The translations under genes were made by a program, and so were the position numbers. Below, one piece after another: positions 1-8,935 of a stretch of DNA of 39,552 nucleotides. The DNA comes from Bacteroidota bacterium (GTDB lineage: Bacteria; Bacteroidota; Bacteroidia; Sphingobacteriales; Sphingobacteriaceae): contig JABDBM010000032.1 of assembly GCA_013288685.1 (NCBI GenBank), positions 1-39,552 on the forward strand, read 5' to 3'. Each line of letters starts with the position of its first letter. The stretch's first letter is position 1. Under the pieces are notes generated by a model. It had not been told where the DNA came from. It made no database searches and was given only the letters and a program-made list of their open reading frames with translations.

Positions 1-478
1 TGGCTATGTTTTTTATTTTATTTTGCTGATCAACCACATAAGCAAAGCGCTTATCCTGCAACTGATAAGTAACGTTTTGCGGCACTATCAATGCCGATTT
101 TACAACTGTTGGTATGCGTACCGTAGCGCTGCCGCCGCTGCGCAATAAACCTTTAGGATTTTGAAATGCAGCCCTGAAATTAGCCGAACCGGTATTGGTA
201 TTAATCAGTCCGTTAACGGTTTCCACTTTACCTTTATTTTCATACTCGGTACCGTCTGATAGGATCAGGGTAACTTTGGGGATATTGTTCAGCTTGGCGC
301 GAATGGAAGTATTGCTGCTATCGCGACTAAAATCAAGCAATTGCTTTTCGTTCATGGCGAAGTAGGCGTACACCGTTGCCGTGTTGTACACCGTGGTTAA
401 TGGCTCGGTAGTAGTGCCGGTTACCAGGCTGCCCAATTTATAAGGGACTGGAGTAAACGATGTAGAGACGCGAGGCAT
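1..478 (-). CDS. C-terminal part of an RND efflux periplasmic adaptor (truncated, runs off window)
   Basis: The minus strand reads 159 codons that match the second half of an AcrA/MexA-type membrane-fusion protein: the end of the lipoyl domain (PYKLGSLVTG), the beta-barrel domain (VYAYFAMNEKQL) and the membrane-proximal domain (SANFRAAFQNPKGLLRSGG, then ALIVPQN). Such adaptors link an inner-membrane RND pump to a TolC-like channel. The signal peptide, first lipoyl half and alpha-hairpin are missing. Family similarity stops just before VPYKLG, at the edge of a palindromic repeat. The only nearby in-frame ATG (478-476) lies inside that palindrome, so the piece is probably not a functional start. 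It points away from the permease at 583, whereas adaptor and permease are normally co-oriented. An inverted or deleted adaptor is likely; the 3' end lies outside the window. Confidence 0.8.
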   Translation of the reverse strand, partial: MPRVSTSFTPVPYKLGSLVTGTTTEPLTTVYNTATVYAYFAMNEKQLLDFSRDSSNTSIRAKLNNIPKVTLILSDGTEYENKGKVETVNGLINTNTGSANFRAAFQNPKGLLRSGGSATVRIPTVVKSALIVPQNVTYQLQDKRFAYVVDQQNKIKNIA

Positions 479-566
479 CGCGTCTCCTGATGAATATGCC
501 CAAAACAGGTAGTTAAAAACACACGTTCAGAGACGCAAAGTTCGGAGACGCGATGCATCGCGTCTC
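465..566. repeat. Pair of palindromic intergenic repeats (GAGACGCGA...TCGCGTCTC) with a half site
   Basis: Two copies of a 22-base palindrome lie at 465-486 and 545-566. Each has arms GAGACGCGA and TCGCGTCTC around a four-base centre; the centre is GGCA in the first and TGCA in the second, so the second copy is perfectly palindromic. A half copy (GAGACGC) sits at 530-536. This type of short palindrome is scattered through many bacterial genomes as REP/MITE-like elements. Here it separates a truncated adaptor from the permease start at 583, and the second copy may also form a hairpin in the permease leader. Confidence 0.85.
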
Positions 567-582
567 TACATAAAAATATATC

Positions 583-3500
583 ATGTTAAAAAAATTTATA
601 GAGCGCCCGGTACTATCCACTGTTATATCGGTATTGCTGGTAATATTAGGGGTGTTGGGGTTAATCAATCTGCCCATTTCGCAATACCCGGAAATTGCCC
701 CGCCAACGGTTCAGGTTTCGGCAAACTATAGCGGCGCTAATGCCGATGTGGTACTTAAAAGCGTAATTGTTCCGCTGGAAGAACAGATCAACGGGGTGGA
801 GAACATGACCTACATGACCTCCTCCGCAGGTAACGATGGTTCGGCAAACATTACCGTTAACTTTAAGGTAGGCACCAACCCCGATCTGGCTGCTGTAAAC
901 GTACAGAACCGGGTATCGCGGGCAGCCAGCCTGTTACCGCAGGTAGTAACTGAAGCGGGGGTTTCGGTACGCAAAAGCCAAAGCAGCCGCTTACTAATCT
1001 TCTCGCTTTACAGCGAAAGTAAGGCGTACGACCAAACCTTTTTGCAAAACTATGCCAAAATAAACCTGGTACCGCAAATTCAGCGGGTTACCGGGGTGGG
1101 TAATGCCAATATTTTCAGTTCAAACGATTATTCGATGCGTATTTGGCTTAAGCCGGATGCCATGTCGAGATACGGCTTAATTCCAGACGATGTAACAAAC
1201 GCTATCAACGAACAAAACGTTGAAGCTGCCCCCGGCAAATTTGGCGAAAACAGCGACCAAAGTTTCGAATACGTAATCAGGTACCGCGGCGGTTTAAAAA
1301 CGGCCCAGGAGTTTGGCAACATTGTCATCAAATCGGCAGGCAATGGTCAGCTATTATATTTAAAGGATGTTGCCCGTATTGAACTGGGCTCGTTGGATTA
1401 TACTTTCCATTCCCAAACCAACGGATACCCATCTGTAGGTGTGGCCATCAGCCAAACATCAGGCTCCAATGCGCGCGATGTAATTAACGATTCGAAAAAG
1501 ATACTGGACGAAGCCGTGCTGCGGTTCCCCAGCGGTATAAAGCTTACTTATTTGGTTGATGCCAACGAGTATCTGAATGCCTCTATCGAAAAGGTAATCA
1601 GCACCCTGGTAGAGGCTTTTATCCTTGTTTTTATAGTGGTGTTTATCTTTTTGCAGGATTTTCGCTCCACGCTTATCCCGGCTATTGCCGTACCGGTGGC
1701 CATTATTGGTACGTTTTTCTTTTTAGATCTGTTTGGCTTTACCATTAACCTGCTTACCCTGTTTGCCATTGTGCTGGCCATAGGTATTGTGGTTGATGAT
1801 GCCATTGTGGTTGTTGAGGCGGTACACGCAAAGCTGGATAAAGGCTACAAATCGGCCCGTAAAGCATCGGTTGATGCCATGAGCGAGATTTCGGGTGCTA
1901 TTATTTCCATTACGCTGGTAATGTCGGCGGTGTTTTTGCCGGTTACGTTTATCACCGGGTCAACAGGGGTGTTTTACAAGCAGTTTGGTATTACGCTGGC
2001 CATAGCTATTTTGCTGTCGGCGGTAAACGCGTTAACGCTTAGCCCCGCACTATGTGCTTTATTTTTAAAGCCCCATAAGGCCGATGAGGAACACGAAAAG
2101 AAAAACATTGTACAAAAACTGTTTATCAGCTTTAATACTGCTTTTGAAGTAACTACCGGCAAGTATAAAAAATCGATTAACTTTTTGGCCCATAAAAAAT
2201 GGATAGTAGTGGCAGCAGTGGTCGTATTTTCCATAGCACTAACCATCCTTATAAAAACCACCCCATCAAGCTTTGTTCCCAACGAGGACCAGGGCACCAT
2301 TTTCGCATCCGTTAGCCTGCCGCCAGCATCATCCATGGAGCGCACCGATAAAATTGCTTCGGAGATTGACAGCATCGGCCACACCATCCCCGCTGTAAAA
2401 AACACGCTAAAACTGGTAGGTTTTAACTTTACTGCCGGCTCGGGAAGCGCCTACGCCATGGTGATCCTGAAGCTAAAAACCTGGGACCTGCGTAAAAACA
2501 TTGGGTTAGACGAAGTAACTAATCTGCTCATTAAAAAAACCGCCAATATCCATGGCGCCGACCTGTTTTTCTTTTCGCCGCCTACCATTCAAGGTTTTGG
2601 CAGTAACGGTGGTTACGAGTTTCAGCTACAGGATAAAGGCGGCCACAGCATTGCCGAGTTTTTTAAGGTGAGCAATGATTTTATTGCGGCCCTAAAAAAG
2701 CGCCCCGAAATTCAAAGCGCCAATACTTCCTTTAACCCCAACTTTCCGCAATACCAGGTTGATATTAATGTGGCAAAATGCAAGGAAGCGGGTGTATCGG
2801 TTAGCACCATCATCAGTACTTTACAGGGATATTATGGCGGTATTTATGCCTCCAACTTTAACCAGTTTGGCAAGCAATACCGCGTAATGGTACAAGCCGA
2901 TTACGCCTACCGCGCTAACGCAATGGGGCTTGATAAAATATTTGTACGCAATACAGCCGGTACTATGGCCCCGATCACCGAGTTTTTAACGCTTACCAAA
3001 GTGTTCGGTCCCGAGTCTATTTCGCGTTTTAACCTGTTTACCGCTATTGACGTGCAGGGCTCGCCAAACAACGGCTACAGCTCGGGCGATGCCATTAACG
3101 CTATAAAGGCTGTGGCGCTTGATAAACTGCCTGCCGGATATGGTTATGATTTCTCGGGCTTATCGCGAGAGGAATTGTCGAGCGGTACACAGTCGGTTTA
3201 CATATTTTTGCTTTGTTTGGTGTTTGTGTACTTTTTGCTGAGTGCGCAATACGAAAGCTATATTTTGCCGTTTGCGGTGCTGCTATCGTTGCCCATCGGC
3301 CTATCAGGAACATATATTTTTGCGCAGATAGCCGGAATCAACAGTAATATTTATTTACAGATATCGCTGGTAATGCTCATCGGGCTATTAGCCAAAAATG
3401 CCATTTTGATAGTGGAATTCGCAGTAGAGCGCCGGCGTGCCGGGATGGATATTATACAAGCGGCCATTGGCGGTGCTGTAGCCCGTTTAAGACCCATATT

Positions 3501-3738
3501 AATGACCTCGTTTGCGTTTATCTTCGGTATTATGCCATTAATGTTCTCTACCGGTGCAGGGGCCAATGGTAACCGCTCTATTGGGACAGGAGCCGTTGGC
3601 GGGATGCTTATTGGTACCGTGTTTGGCATTTTTGCTATACCTGTACTGTTTATTATTTTCCAAACCCTTCACGAAAAAGTGAGCATGAAACGTCCTGAAG
3701 AGGATGAGGAAGAAGAACCTATTATTTCACCCAGCTAA
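583..3738 (+). CDS. RND efflux transporter, inner-membrane permease (HAE1/AcrB type)
   Basis: This 1051-residue protein has the usual length of AcrB/MexB-type proton-driven drug exporters. The N-terminus (MLKKFIERPVLSTVISVLL) is the classic first transmembrane helix, followed by the QYPEIAPPTV segment of the porter domain. The proton-relay aspartates are visible as VDDAIVVVE (D405, D406) in TM4 and the partner lysine as LLAKNAILIVEF (K938) in TM10. The second porter half and the twelve-helix layout are complete. The ATG at 583 is the only start giving the family N-terminus. It precedes the outer-membrane factor by 23 bases, so the two are co-transcribed. The cognate adaptor gene is not upstream in the same direction; only an inverted fragment is present. 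Substrates cannot be told from sequence, but hydrophobic drugs, dyes or bile-like compounds are typical of the family. Confidence 0.97.
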   Translation: MLKKFIERPVLSTVISVLLVILGVLGLINLPISQYPEIAPPTVQVSANYSGANADVVLKSVIVPLEEQINGVENMTYMTSSAGNDGSANITVNFKVGTNPDLAAVNVQNRVSRAASLLPQVVTEAGVSVRKSQSSRLLIFSLYSESKAYDQTFLQNYAKINLVPQIQRVTGVGNANIFSSNDYSMRIWLKPDAMSRYGLIPDDVTNAINEQNVEAAPGKFGENSDQSFEYVIRYRGGLKTAQEFGNIVIKSAGNGQLLYLKDVARIELGSLDYTFHSQTNGYPSVGVAISQTSGSNARDVINDSKKILDEAVLRFPSGIKLTYLVDANEYLNASIEKVISTLVEAFILVFIVVFIFLQDFRSTLIPAIAVPVAIIGTFFFLDLFGFTINLLTLFAIVLAIGIVVDDAIVVVEAVHAKLDKGYKSARKASVDAMSEISGAIISITLVMSAVFLPVTFITGSTGVFYKQFGITLAIAILLSAVNALTLSPALCALFLKPHKADEEHEKKNIVQKLFISFNTAFEVTTGKYKKSINFLAHKKWIVVAAVVVFSIALTILIKTTPSSFVPNEDQGTIFASVSLPPASSMERTDKIASEIDSIGHTIPAVKNTLKLVGFNFTAGSGSAYAMVILKLKTWDLRKNIGLDEVTNLLIKKTANIHGADLFFFSPPTIQGFGSNGGYEFQLQDKGGHSIAEFFKVSNDFIAALKKRPEIQSANTSFNPNFPQYQVDINVAKCKEAGVSVSTIISTLQGYYGGIYASNFNQFGKQYRVMVQADYAYRANAMGLDKIFVRNTAGTMAPITEFLTLTKVFGPESISRFNLFTAIDVQGSPNNGYSSGDAINAIKAVALDKLPAGYGYDFSGLSREELSSGTQSVYIFLLCLVFVYFLLSAQYESYILPFAVLLSLPIGLSGTYIFAQIAGINSNIYLQISLVMLIGLLAKNAILIVEFAVERRRAGMDIIQAAIGGAVARLRPILMTSFAFIFGIMPLMFSTGAGANGNRSIGTGAVGGMLIGTVFGIFAIPVLFIIFQTLHEKVSMKRPEEDEEEEPIISPS

Positions 3739-3761
3739 AAAGTATATCTGCCAAGTAAATC

Positions 3762-5168
3762 ATGAATAAACCATTTATAAAATATACCTTTTTAGTTTTA
3801 GTATTGATAGGCACGGCCTTATCCTGCAAGATAACCAAACCCTATCAACGGCCCGATTTAAATACTACTGACCTTTACCGTAGCCAAACCGGTACCGACA
3901 CTACAACCATGGCAACTATGCCATGGCAAAACCTGTTTGCCGATACCACGCTGCGTGCCTTAATAACCGAAGGACTGTACCAAAACCTTAATTTAAAAGT
4001 TGCGGTACAAAAAATAGTGGAAGCACAGGCAGCCCTTGGCCAAAATAAAGCGGCAATGTTGCCCAATTTAAGCGCCAATGCTGGTGTAACACATTCCAAA
4101 CAATCATTAGCCAGTTTAGATTATCCGCCCGGAACGGTTGTTAATACCATAACCAATACCTATCAATTAGGCATAAGCGCCAGTTGGGAGGCCGATATTT
4201 GGGGTAAGCTAAGCAGCGCCAAAAAAGCTGCGTTTGCCAATTTATTGCAAACAGACGCTGCCAAACGTGCCATACAAACCCAGCTGATTGCTGATATTGC
4301 CAATAACTATTATACCCTGCTGGCATTAGATAAAGAGCTGGAAATAACTACACAGGCGCTCCAATTCCGCATAAAAGAGGTTGAAACCATGAAAGCGCTG
4401 AAGGAAGGCGCCGTAGTAAACGGTGCCGCCGTAGTACAAAGCGAAGCCAACCGTTACGCTGCCGAAGTAGCCATCCCCGATATCAAACGCAGCATCCGGG
4501 AAACCGAAAATGCGATTGATATACTGGTTGGCCGCCCGTCCGGCGCTTTGAACCGCCAAAAGTTGGACGGACAGCAGCCTATCACCACCCTGCAAACAGG
4601 TATACCGGCGCAATTGCTAAAAAACCGTCCGGATGTGCAGCAGGCCGAGTACAACTTCCAGGCTGCTTTTGAAAACACAAACCTGGCGCATACTTATTTT
4701 TACCCATCACTAACGTTAACCGCATCGGGCGGGTTCTCGAACCTGCAGTTGAAAGACTTTTTTGTGAATTCGGTATTTTATACCCTGGCAGCAGGGTTAA
4801 CACAGCCAATATTTAACCAGGGCATCAATAAGGCCCGGCTAACAACGGCTATAGCGCAGCAAAAGGAGGCCATGTACAACTTTCAGCAAACCATGCTGGT
4901 AGCAGGTCAGGAAGTATCAAACGCGCTGTACGCCTACCAAACCGCTATTGAAAAGGATGGCGCACGAACCAAACAAATTGCTGCATTAGTAAAATCAGTT
5001 GATTATACAGAAGAATTACTACGTTATAGCTCGGCCACTAATTATACGGATGTGTTAACCTCCGAGCAAAGTTTATTATCGGCCCGGTTAAACGGTGTTA
5101 ACGATCAATTGCAGGCTTTACAGGCGGTGGTTAATTTGTATAGGGCATTGGGTGGTGGATGGAGGTAG
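3762..5168 (+). CDS. Efflux outer-membrane factor lipoprotein (TolC/OprM/NodT type)
   Basis: This 468-residue protein forms the outer-membrane channel of a tripartite RND pump. It begins with a lipoprotein signal peptide ending LIGTALSC (lipidated Cys22), then KPYQRPDL, a motif typical of NodT-family factors. Two OEP repeats follow; ELEITTQALQFR and the ISASWEADIWGKLSSAKKA segment are typical of the first half, and LLKNRPDVQQAEYN with YPSLTLTASGGF of the second. The end (LQALQAVVNLYRALGGGW) is the normal family C-terminus. It lies 23 bases behind the permease in the same operon. Function by family is firm; the natural substrate is unknown. Confidence 0.96.
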   Translation: MNKPFIKYTFLVLVLIGTALSCKITKPYQRPDLNTTDLYRSQTGTDTTTMATMPWQNLFADTTLRALITEGLYQNLNLKVAVQKIVEAQAALGQNKAAMLPNLSANAGVTHSKQSLASLDYPPGTVVNTITNTYQLGISASWEADIWGKLSSAKKAAFANLLQTDAAKRAIQTQLIADIANNYYTLLALDKELEITTQALQFRIKEVETMKALKEGAVVNGAAVVQSEANRYAAEVAIPDIKRSIRETENAIDILVGRPSGALNRQKLDGQQPITTLQTGIPAQLLKNRPDVQQAEYNFQAAFENTNLAHTYFYPSLTLTASGGFSNLQLKDFFVNSVFYTLAAGLTQPIFNQGINKARLTTAIAQQKEAMYNFQQTMLVAGQEVSNALYAYQTAIEKDGARTKQIAALVKSVDYTEELLRYSSATNYTDVLTSEQSLLSARLNGVNDQLQALQAVVNLYRALGGGWR

Positions 5169-5188
5169 GTGCCTGCCATCACCAAAAA

Positions 5189-5281
5189 CGTCCTTGCGAG
5201 GAACGAAGCAATCGCCCAACTATGCACATCAAACATGCAAAGTTCAGCGGTTACTTCGTCGTTCCTCCTCGCAATGACGCG
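5189..5281. repeat. Imperfect inverted intergenic repeat (TTGCGAGG...AACGAAG family)
   Basis: After the efflux operon there are two inverted arms. The left arm is CGTCCTTGCGAGGAACGAAG at 5189-5208; the right arm, read on the minus strand, is CGTCATTGCGAGGAGGAACG followed by ACGAAG, within 5251-5280. They can fold into a long imperfect hairpin with a loop of about 45 bases. This sequence family is a common intergenic repeat in Bacteroidota genomes, as I recall. It lies between convergent genes (3762-5168 plus, 5297-5683 minus) and may act as a bidirectional transcription barrier. Confidence 0.7.
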
Positions 5282-5296
5282 TGAATAACAATAGAT

Positions 5297-5683
5297 TTAA
5301 CCCCTCAGCGTCACAAATTTAGTATCGCCTCTGTAATAAACATGTGCAGTTTTTTGCACTTTTTGTTTGTTTAAAATAACCTGCACGGTATAGTTACCGT
5401 TGCCAAGTTGACTCAGGTTAAAAGCTTTTTCCATCCCTTGCTTTTTTTTCAGCATGTCTTTCCATACCACGTCGTTCTCGTAGTTATAAATTACCACTAA
5501 AGCTTTCTCGGATACGTTTGGGTCAACCTTAATGTCAATACCTCTTCCCGAAGGCATTGTTGAAAAAGTAACCATTTTTGCCATCGACATATCGTTATGG
5601 CCAATCTTTTTTTTAGGTACAGCAGCAAAAATACTGGTACTCGCCAGCAGCAATAAAGCCGCCAATTTCATCCCGTTCTTCAT
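5297..5683 (-). CDS. Small secreted protein of unknown function
   Basis: This encodes 128 residues with a clear signal peptide (MKNGMKLAALLLLASTSIFA, cleavage probably after AFA/AA near residue 21). The mature part is beta-rich, and its end (GNGNYTVQVILNKQKVQKTA) resembles the Ig-like fold of DUF3244 or sorting-domain-like proteins in Bacteroidota; I do not recognise it firmly. It is a single gene on the minus strand, convergent with the efflux operon and downstream of the gene at 5848-7428, from which it is separated by a terminator and an AT-rich leader. Export to the periplasm or surface is inferred from the signal peptide. Confidence 0.75.
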   Translation of the reverse strand: MKNGMKLAALLLLASTSIFAAVPKKKIGHNDMSMAKMVTFSTMPSGRGIDIKVDPNVSEKALVVIYNYENDVVWKDMLKKKQGMEKAFNLSQLGNGNYTVQVILNKQKVQKTAHVYYRGDTKFVTLRG

Positions 5684-5788
5684 GATTGCTAAATTTTAAT
5701 ATATACTTTAATTTATTAAATTAAACCATTAATTAAAATAGCAACAGTTCAAAACAAGCTTTGTTTCAATTAGTTTCATCATACAAAA

Positions 5789-5824
5789 CAAAAAAGCATC
5801 GCAACAAATTAATGAAGCGATGCC
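5789..5824 (-). terminator. Rho-independent terminator of the 5848-7428 gene
   Basis: Read on the minus strand, GCATCGC pairs with GCGATGC around a 14-base loop, followed at once by TTTTTTG. It starts 24 bases after the stop codon of the minus-strand gene at 5848-7428. Confidence 0.8.
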
Positions 5825-5847
5825 TGGTACAAAATATGCCTTGCTGC

Positions 5848-7428
5848 TTATGGCTGCAACCAAACCACCTGCACACCTTTTTTGCCGCTTTCGTTATTTA
5901 GCCTCAGGGTAACATAAAGGTTATTAATCCTGTCATAGTCGGATATAGAAAACAAGCCGAGGATATGGTCGCGTTTTCCGGCAGGGTTGCCAAAAACGTA
6001 GTCGCGTTTTAAAATAGCATCGGGACCGCTAAGGGTATAATAAAACCCATCAGATTGGCTTACGCCGCTTACGGTAACCAGACTGCCTTTTTCCTGTTTT
6101 TCGTTATTGCGTTCTGTATCGTTAAACAGCACGTAGCTTTTGGTAATACCATCTAAATAAGCGAACGATTTAAACTGGTTGCCTTTATACAGCCCTTGTG
6201 CGGTACCCTCCCTTCGCGCCATGTAAAACGGACTCAGGTAAGTACTTAGATCATGGCTTTTGCGGATCAGGTAATCGTTTACAAATTTACCGGTTTTACT
6301 GTAGTTTACCACGGCCATATCGCCAAGGGTGGTACTGGTTGAACTGGTGCCCATTGAACTGGTGTTTGTAAAAGACTGTATTTCTTCGGATATTACGGTA
6401 AAGGTACCATCATTATTTACATAAAGGTTTTGTGGCAGGCCGGTAAAACCTTTCTTCGAATATTGGTTCAACCTTTCTGATGGCGCAATAACATCCGCAC
6501 TGTTAAATTTCTTTTCAAAAGGATCAACAAAAGCTAAAATTGGCGTGTAGCCTTTATCGTTTTCCTTACCTTTAACTATAGCAAGCAGCACCAACGATTT
6601 TACCGCCGGGCTATATTTTACCAAACCCCAGTACACAACCATGTCTTTGCTGAAACCCAGTTCTGTAAAGCTTACGGAGGTTGCCCCCTTGTCTAAATTA
6701 GCTAAAATCAGTTCGCTTTCCTTGCCGCCGCTATGGGCCGTGTTGTAGCCATAAGCCAGCACACAAACTTTATCGCTACCCAAAACGGTCATATCCACAT
6801 AACGCAGGTATTTATAATGTTCCTGGGGCGAGGCATAAAATGCCCTGCTTACTTCCTTGTTATCGCTGCCATAGGTTACAATTTCAATGCGCTTACTCCT
6901 GTCCGATTCAAAGCTGTTGAACATTGCCACCGCATAATTATCGCTCGCAGGGTCCTTCCGTACAAAAAAATCGGGTTGTGGCACATCGCCCCAAACCATG
7001 GCATAACCGGCGAACAAACCGAGTTTATTAAGTTGGGCTATGGTTTGCTCATCTTTTAAATTACCGGTTTTACCATCAATAATCAGCCGGTGCAAGGTTG
7101 GTGTACGCGATTCGAAAGCCGTCAGCATTAAAACTACATCGCCTTTTATTTCAAATATCCCGTTTAGTTCGGCAACTTTTAATTTTATCGATGCCGGTTC
7201 AATATTGGTTACCGCAATTTGCTGGTGGGCTTCATTATAAACCTGCACATCTATACCTTTTTTTGCAGTAATAACAATAAACATTGTACTGCCGTTTTTC
7301 ATTTGCAAAATTTTGGCACGGCCCTCCTCGGGCTCTTTAAAAACCGGCCCTTCGGCAACAGGCTTAAATTGCGCATTTGCTATGCCGACAAATAATAATA
7401 AAAGAACAGCTAACGTAGCTTTTTTCAT
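5848..7428 (-). CDS. Secreted protein of unknown function
   Basis: This 526-residue protein has a signal peptide (MKKATLAVLLLLFVGIANAQ, cleavage before or after Q20). The rest has repeating beta-strand stretches such as LLAIVKGKENDKGYTPILAF and FVNDYLIRKSHDLS, which suggests a beta-propeller-like fold, but no repeat is clear enough to assign. No catalytic motif is visible. It is followed by a terminator at 5789-5824 and preceded by 116 bases, so it is probably a single transcription unit on the minus strand. It is most likely periplasmic or outer-membrane associated. Confidence 0.8.
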   Translation of the reverse strand: MKKATLAVLLLLFVGIANAQFKPVAEGPVFKEPEEGRAKILQMKNGSTMFIVITAKKGIDVQVYNEAHQQIAVTNIEPASIKLKVAELNGIFEIKGDVVLMLTAFESRTPTLHRLIIDGKTGNLKDEQTIAQLNKLGLFAGYAMVWGDVPQPDFFVRKDPASDNYAVAMFNSFESDRSKRIEIVTYGSDNKEVSRAFYASPQEHYKYLRYVDMTVLGSDKVCVLAYGYNTAHSGGKESELILANLDKGATSVSFTELGFSKDMVVYWGLVKYSPAVKSLVLLAIVKGKENDKGYTPILAFVDPFEKKFNSADVIAPSERLNQYSKKGFTGLPQNLYVNNDGTFTVISEEIQSFTNTSSMGTSSTSTTLGDMAVVNYSKTGKFVNDYLIRKSHDLSTYLSPFYMARREGTAQGLYKGNQFKSFAYLDGITKSYVLFNDTERNNEKQEKGSLVTVSGVSQSDGFYYTLSGPDAILKRDYVFGNPAGKRDHILGLFSISDYDRINNLYVTLRLNNESGKKGVQVVWLQP

Positions 7429-7544
7429 GGAGTTAATTTGGTGTAATAGTTTAAAATTGAGTATATAAAGGGTTGTCCGGCTATAGGGGCTGCCGAAAAA
7501 TTAATTCAGTTAAGGTAGCTTATACGTAAATAATGGGCCGGTAG

Positions 7545-8159
7545 TTAGCGCTGATACTTCCAATGACGAGATTTTCCTTCGCTAATCCACTCCAGTGCGG
7601 TGTCCATCCGTTTTTGGCGGGTAGCTTCAGTTTTAGCATCCAGCAGCCACTCAATGTATTCCTTTTTGTGCGATGGGCTAAAGTTCTCCCATTTATACAT
7701 CGCAGTGGCTGATTGGGCCAGGGCGGCAATAAAATAATCGGGGGCTGTTAATTCCTTTTTTTCGGCAGGGGCAGCTTTCTTTGGGGCAAGCTTTATATCG
7801 TTTTTATTGAGTTCAACAGCCTGTAAAATAAAATCGGTCAATATTTCTTTGGATGGTAAATCGCCAATGCTTTTAATTACACCCAGGCTGCCGGCCTTTT
7901 CATCGCCAAATTTTAATGCGCTATGCGGGTCGTTTAGTAATCGTGCTTTCCAAAAGCCAAGTGCCATGTGGTTTTTAAAGGCCGCCATCTGGCAAACCGG
8001 ACCATTATATTCAAAAAAAGGAAATCCCCATTTAATGGTTTCGGTAAGTAATGGCGAAGTATCATGCGCCAATTGCCTGATGTATTCTAATATGGGTTTG
8101 GCAAAGTCGGCAGACTTGGCGATATAGGCGTCAACGCGGGGATCGTGGGTGTTTGTCAT
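7545..8159 (-). CDS. DUF1801/YdeI-type protein
   Basis: This encodes 204 residues with no signal peptide. The N-terminal part (DPRVDAYIAKSADFAKPILE, then ETIKWGFPFFEYNGPVCQMA and HMALGFWKA) matches the DUF1801 (YdhG-like) fold, in which the iron-chaperone frataxin resemblance has been noted. The C-terminal part (TAPDYFIAAL, then SPSHKKEYIEWLLDAKTEAT and R-rich end) is the YdeI/OmpD-associated motif, PF13376. Such two-domain proteins are widespread in soil bacteria and annotated as YdeI family; E. coli YdeI is linked to polymyxin and stress resistance. Here it stands alone on the minus strand, and its role is unproven. Confidence 0.88.
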   Translation of the reverse strand: MTNTHDPRVDAYIAKSADFAKPILEYIRQLAHDTSPLLTETIKWGFPFFEYNGPVCQMAAFKNHMALGFWKARLLNDPHSALKFGDEKAGSLGVIKSIGDLPSKEILTDFILQAVELNKNDIKLAPKKAAPAEKKELTAPDYFIAALAQSATAMYKWENFSPSHKKEYIEWLLDAKTEATRQKRMDTALEWISEGKSRHWKYQR

Positions 8160-8285
8160 TGGGTTATTGAATCATTAAGTCATTGGTGCCCTAAAGTTGG
8201 CGTTATTTATTAAAATAATCAATATCATTCTAACCAAAGGGGATGAATTCAATTTGCCGCTCATGAACGAGCATTTTTTCTTTTT

Positions 8286-8391
8286 CCTTCCTTGAGCGCA
8301 GCGAAGGATCTTCTGCAACATACATAATCAACAATGCATGCGGACTATTGCAGGGTGGAGAAGATCCTTCGCTCGCGCTCAGGATGACAAA
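8286..8391. repeat. Inverted intergenic repeat (GAGCGCAGCGAAGGATCTTCT family)
   Basis: Two inverted arms flank about 45 bases. The left arm contains CCTTGAGCGCAGCGAAGGAT with CTTCT after it (8290-8314); the right arm on the minus strand reads GTCATCCTGAGCGCGAGCGA then AGGATCTTCT (8359-8388). The same element is a common bacterial intergenic repeat. A single diverged arm of it recurs at 25207-25235. It lies between the minus-strand genes 7545-8159 and 8406-8894 and could form a long hairpin in RNA. Confidence 0.8.
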
Positions 8392-8405
8392 TCTCTTTTT
8401 TAGAC

Positions 8406-8894
8406 CTAATGACTCAATGACCCAAAAAGCTGCACATGCCAGCTATCCTTAAAGGGCACTTCCCATTTGTTTTGCAGTTCGGCCAGGTTTTGTACCAGGT
8501 TGTTAAACACGATGGTATCGTTATTAATGCGGCCCTGCTTTATTAAATCCTCAAATGCGGCTCTTGGGGCTGATAGCACCTCTTCCCCATCGCGGTAAGC
8601 TAAATTAAACCTATCCAGCAGGTTGATGTTGTATTGCTCGCCAATCTGTGTCATAAACCTAACCGATTTATCAATGGAACATCCGCTGGCCCCGGCCTGG
8701 TTCTCGTCTACTATCAGTATTAAAAAACGGTTATATTTTATAGCAGCCGTGGCTTTTAGCTGGTTGTTATGTGCGGTCCACCCGGTGGCGAAGTCGCTTA
8801 GCTGACTTTGCATTTGCTGTACTTCACTGTCAGTCAGCTTTCTATCTGATTGATAAACCCAAACTCTCGAATTTTCTGAAAATTGCATGCACAA
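8406..8894 (-). CDS. Conserved cytosolic protein of unknown function
   Basis: This 162-residue soluble protein opens with FSENSRVWVYQSDRKLTDSE and contains an ATAAIKYNRFLILIVDE segment and GCSIDKSVRFM. I recognise this as a conserved Bacteroidota family that databases often label 'ABC transporter ATPase', but no Walker A, Walker B or signature motif is present, so that label is not supported. The GCSID motif with one cysteine is the most distinctive conserved feature. Either Met1 or Met3 could be the start. It is divergent from the gene at 8936, with only about 41 bases between starts, so promoters must overlap or lie within coding sequence. Confidence 0.85.
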   Translation of the reverse strand: MCMQFSENSRVWVYQSDRKLTDSEVQQMQSQLSDFATGWTAHNNQLKATAAIKYNRFLILIVDENQAGASGCSIDKSVRFMTQIGEQYNINLLDRFNLAYRDGEEVLSAPRAAFEDLIKQGRINNDTIVFNNLVQNLAELQNKWEVPFKDSWHVQLFGSLSH

Positions 8895-8935
8895 AGCTAT
8901 ACATTTTATTATTTTCGGGGTTTAATTTTGTTGTC

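Noticed and set aside
8406..8894. Labelling the conserved cytosolic protein an ABC transporter ATPase
   Set aside because: No Walker A, Walker B or signature motif is present in 162 residues.
8771..8935. N-terminal extension of the gene at 8936-9412
   Set aside because: It runs antisense through the start of the conserved gene at 8406-8894 and lacks a signal peptide, while the ATG at 8936 gives one.
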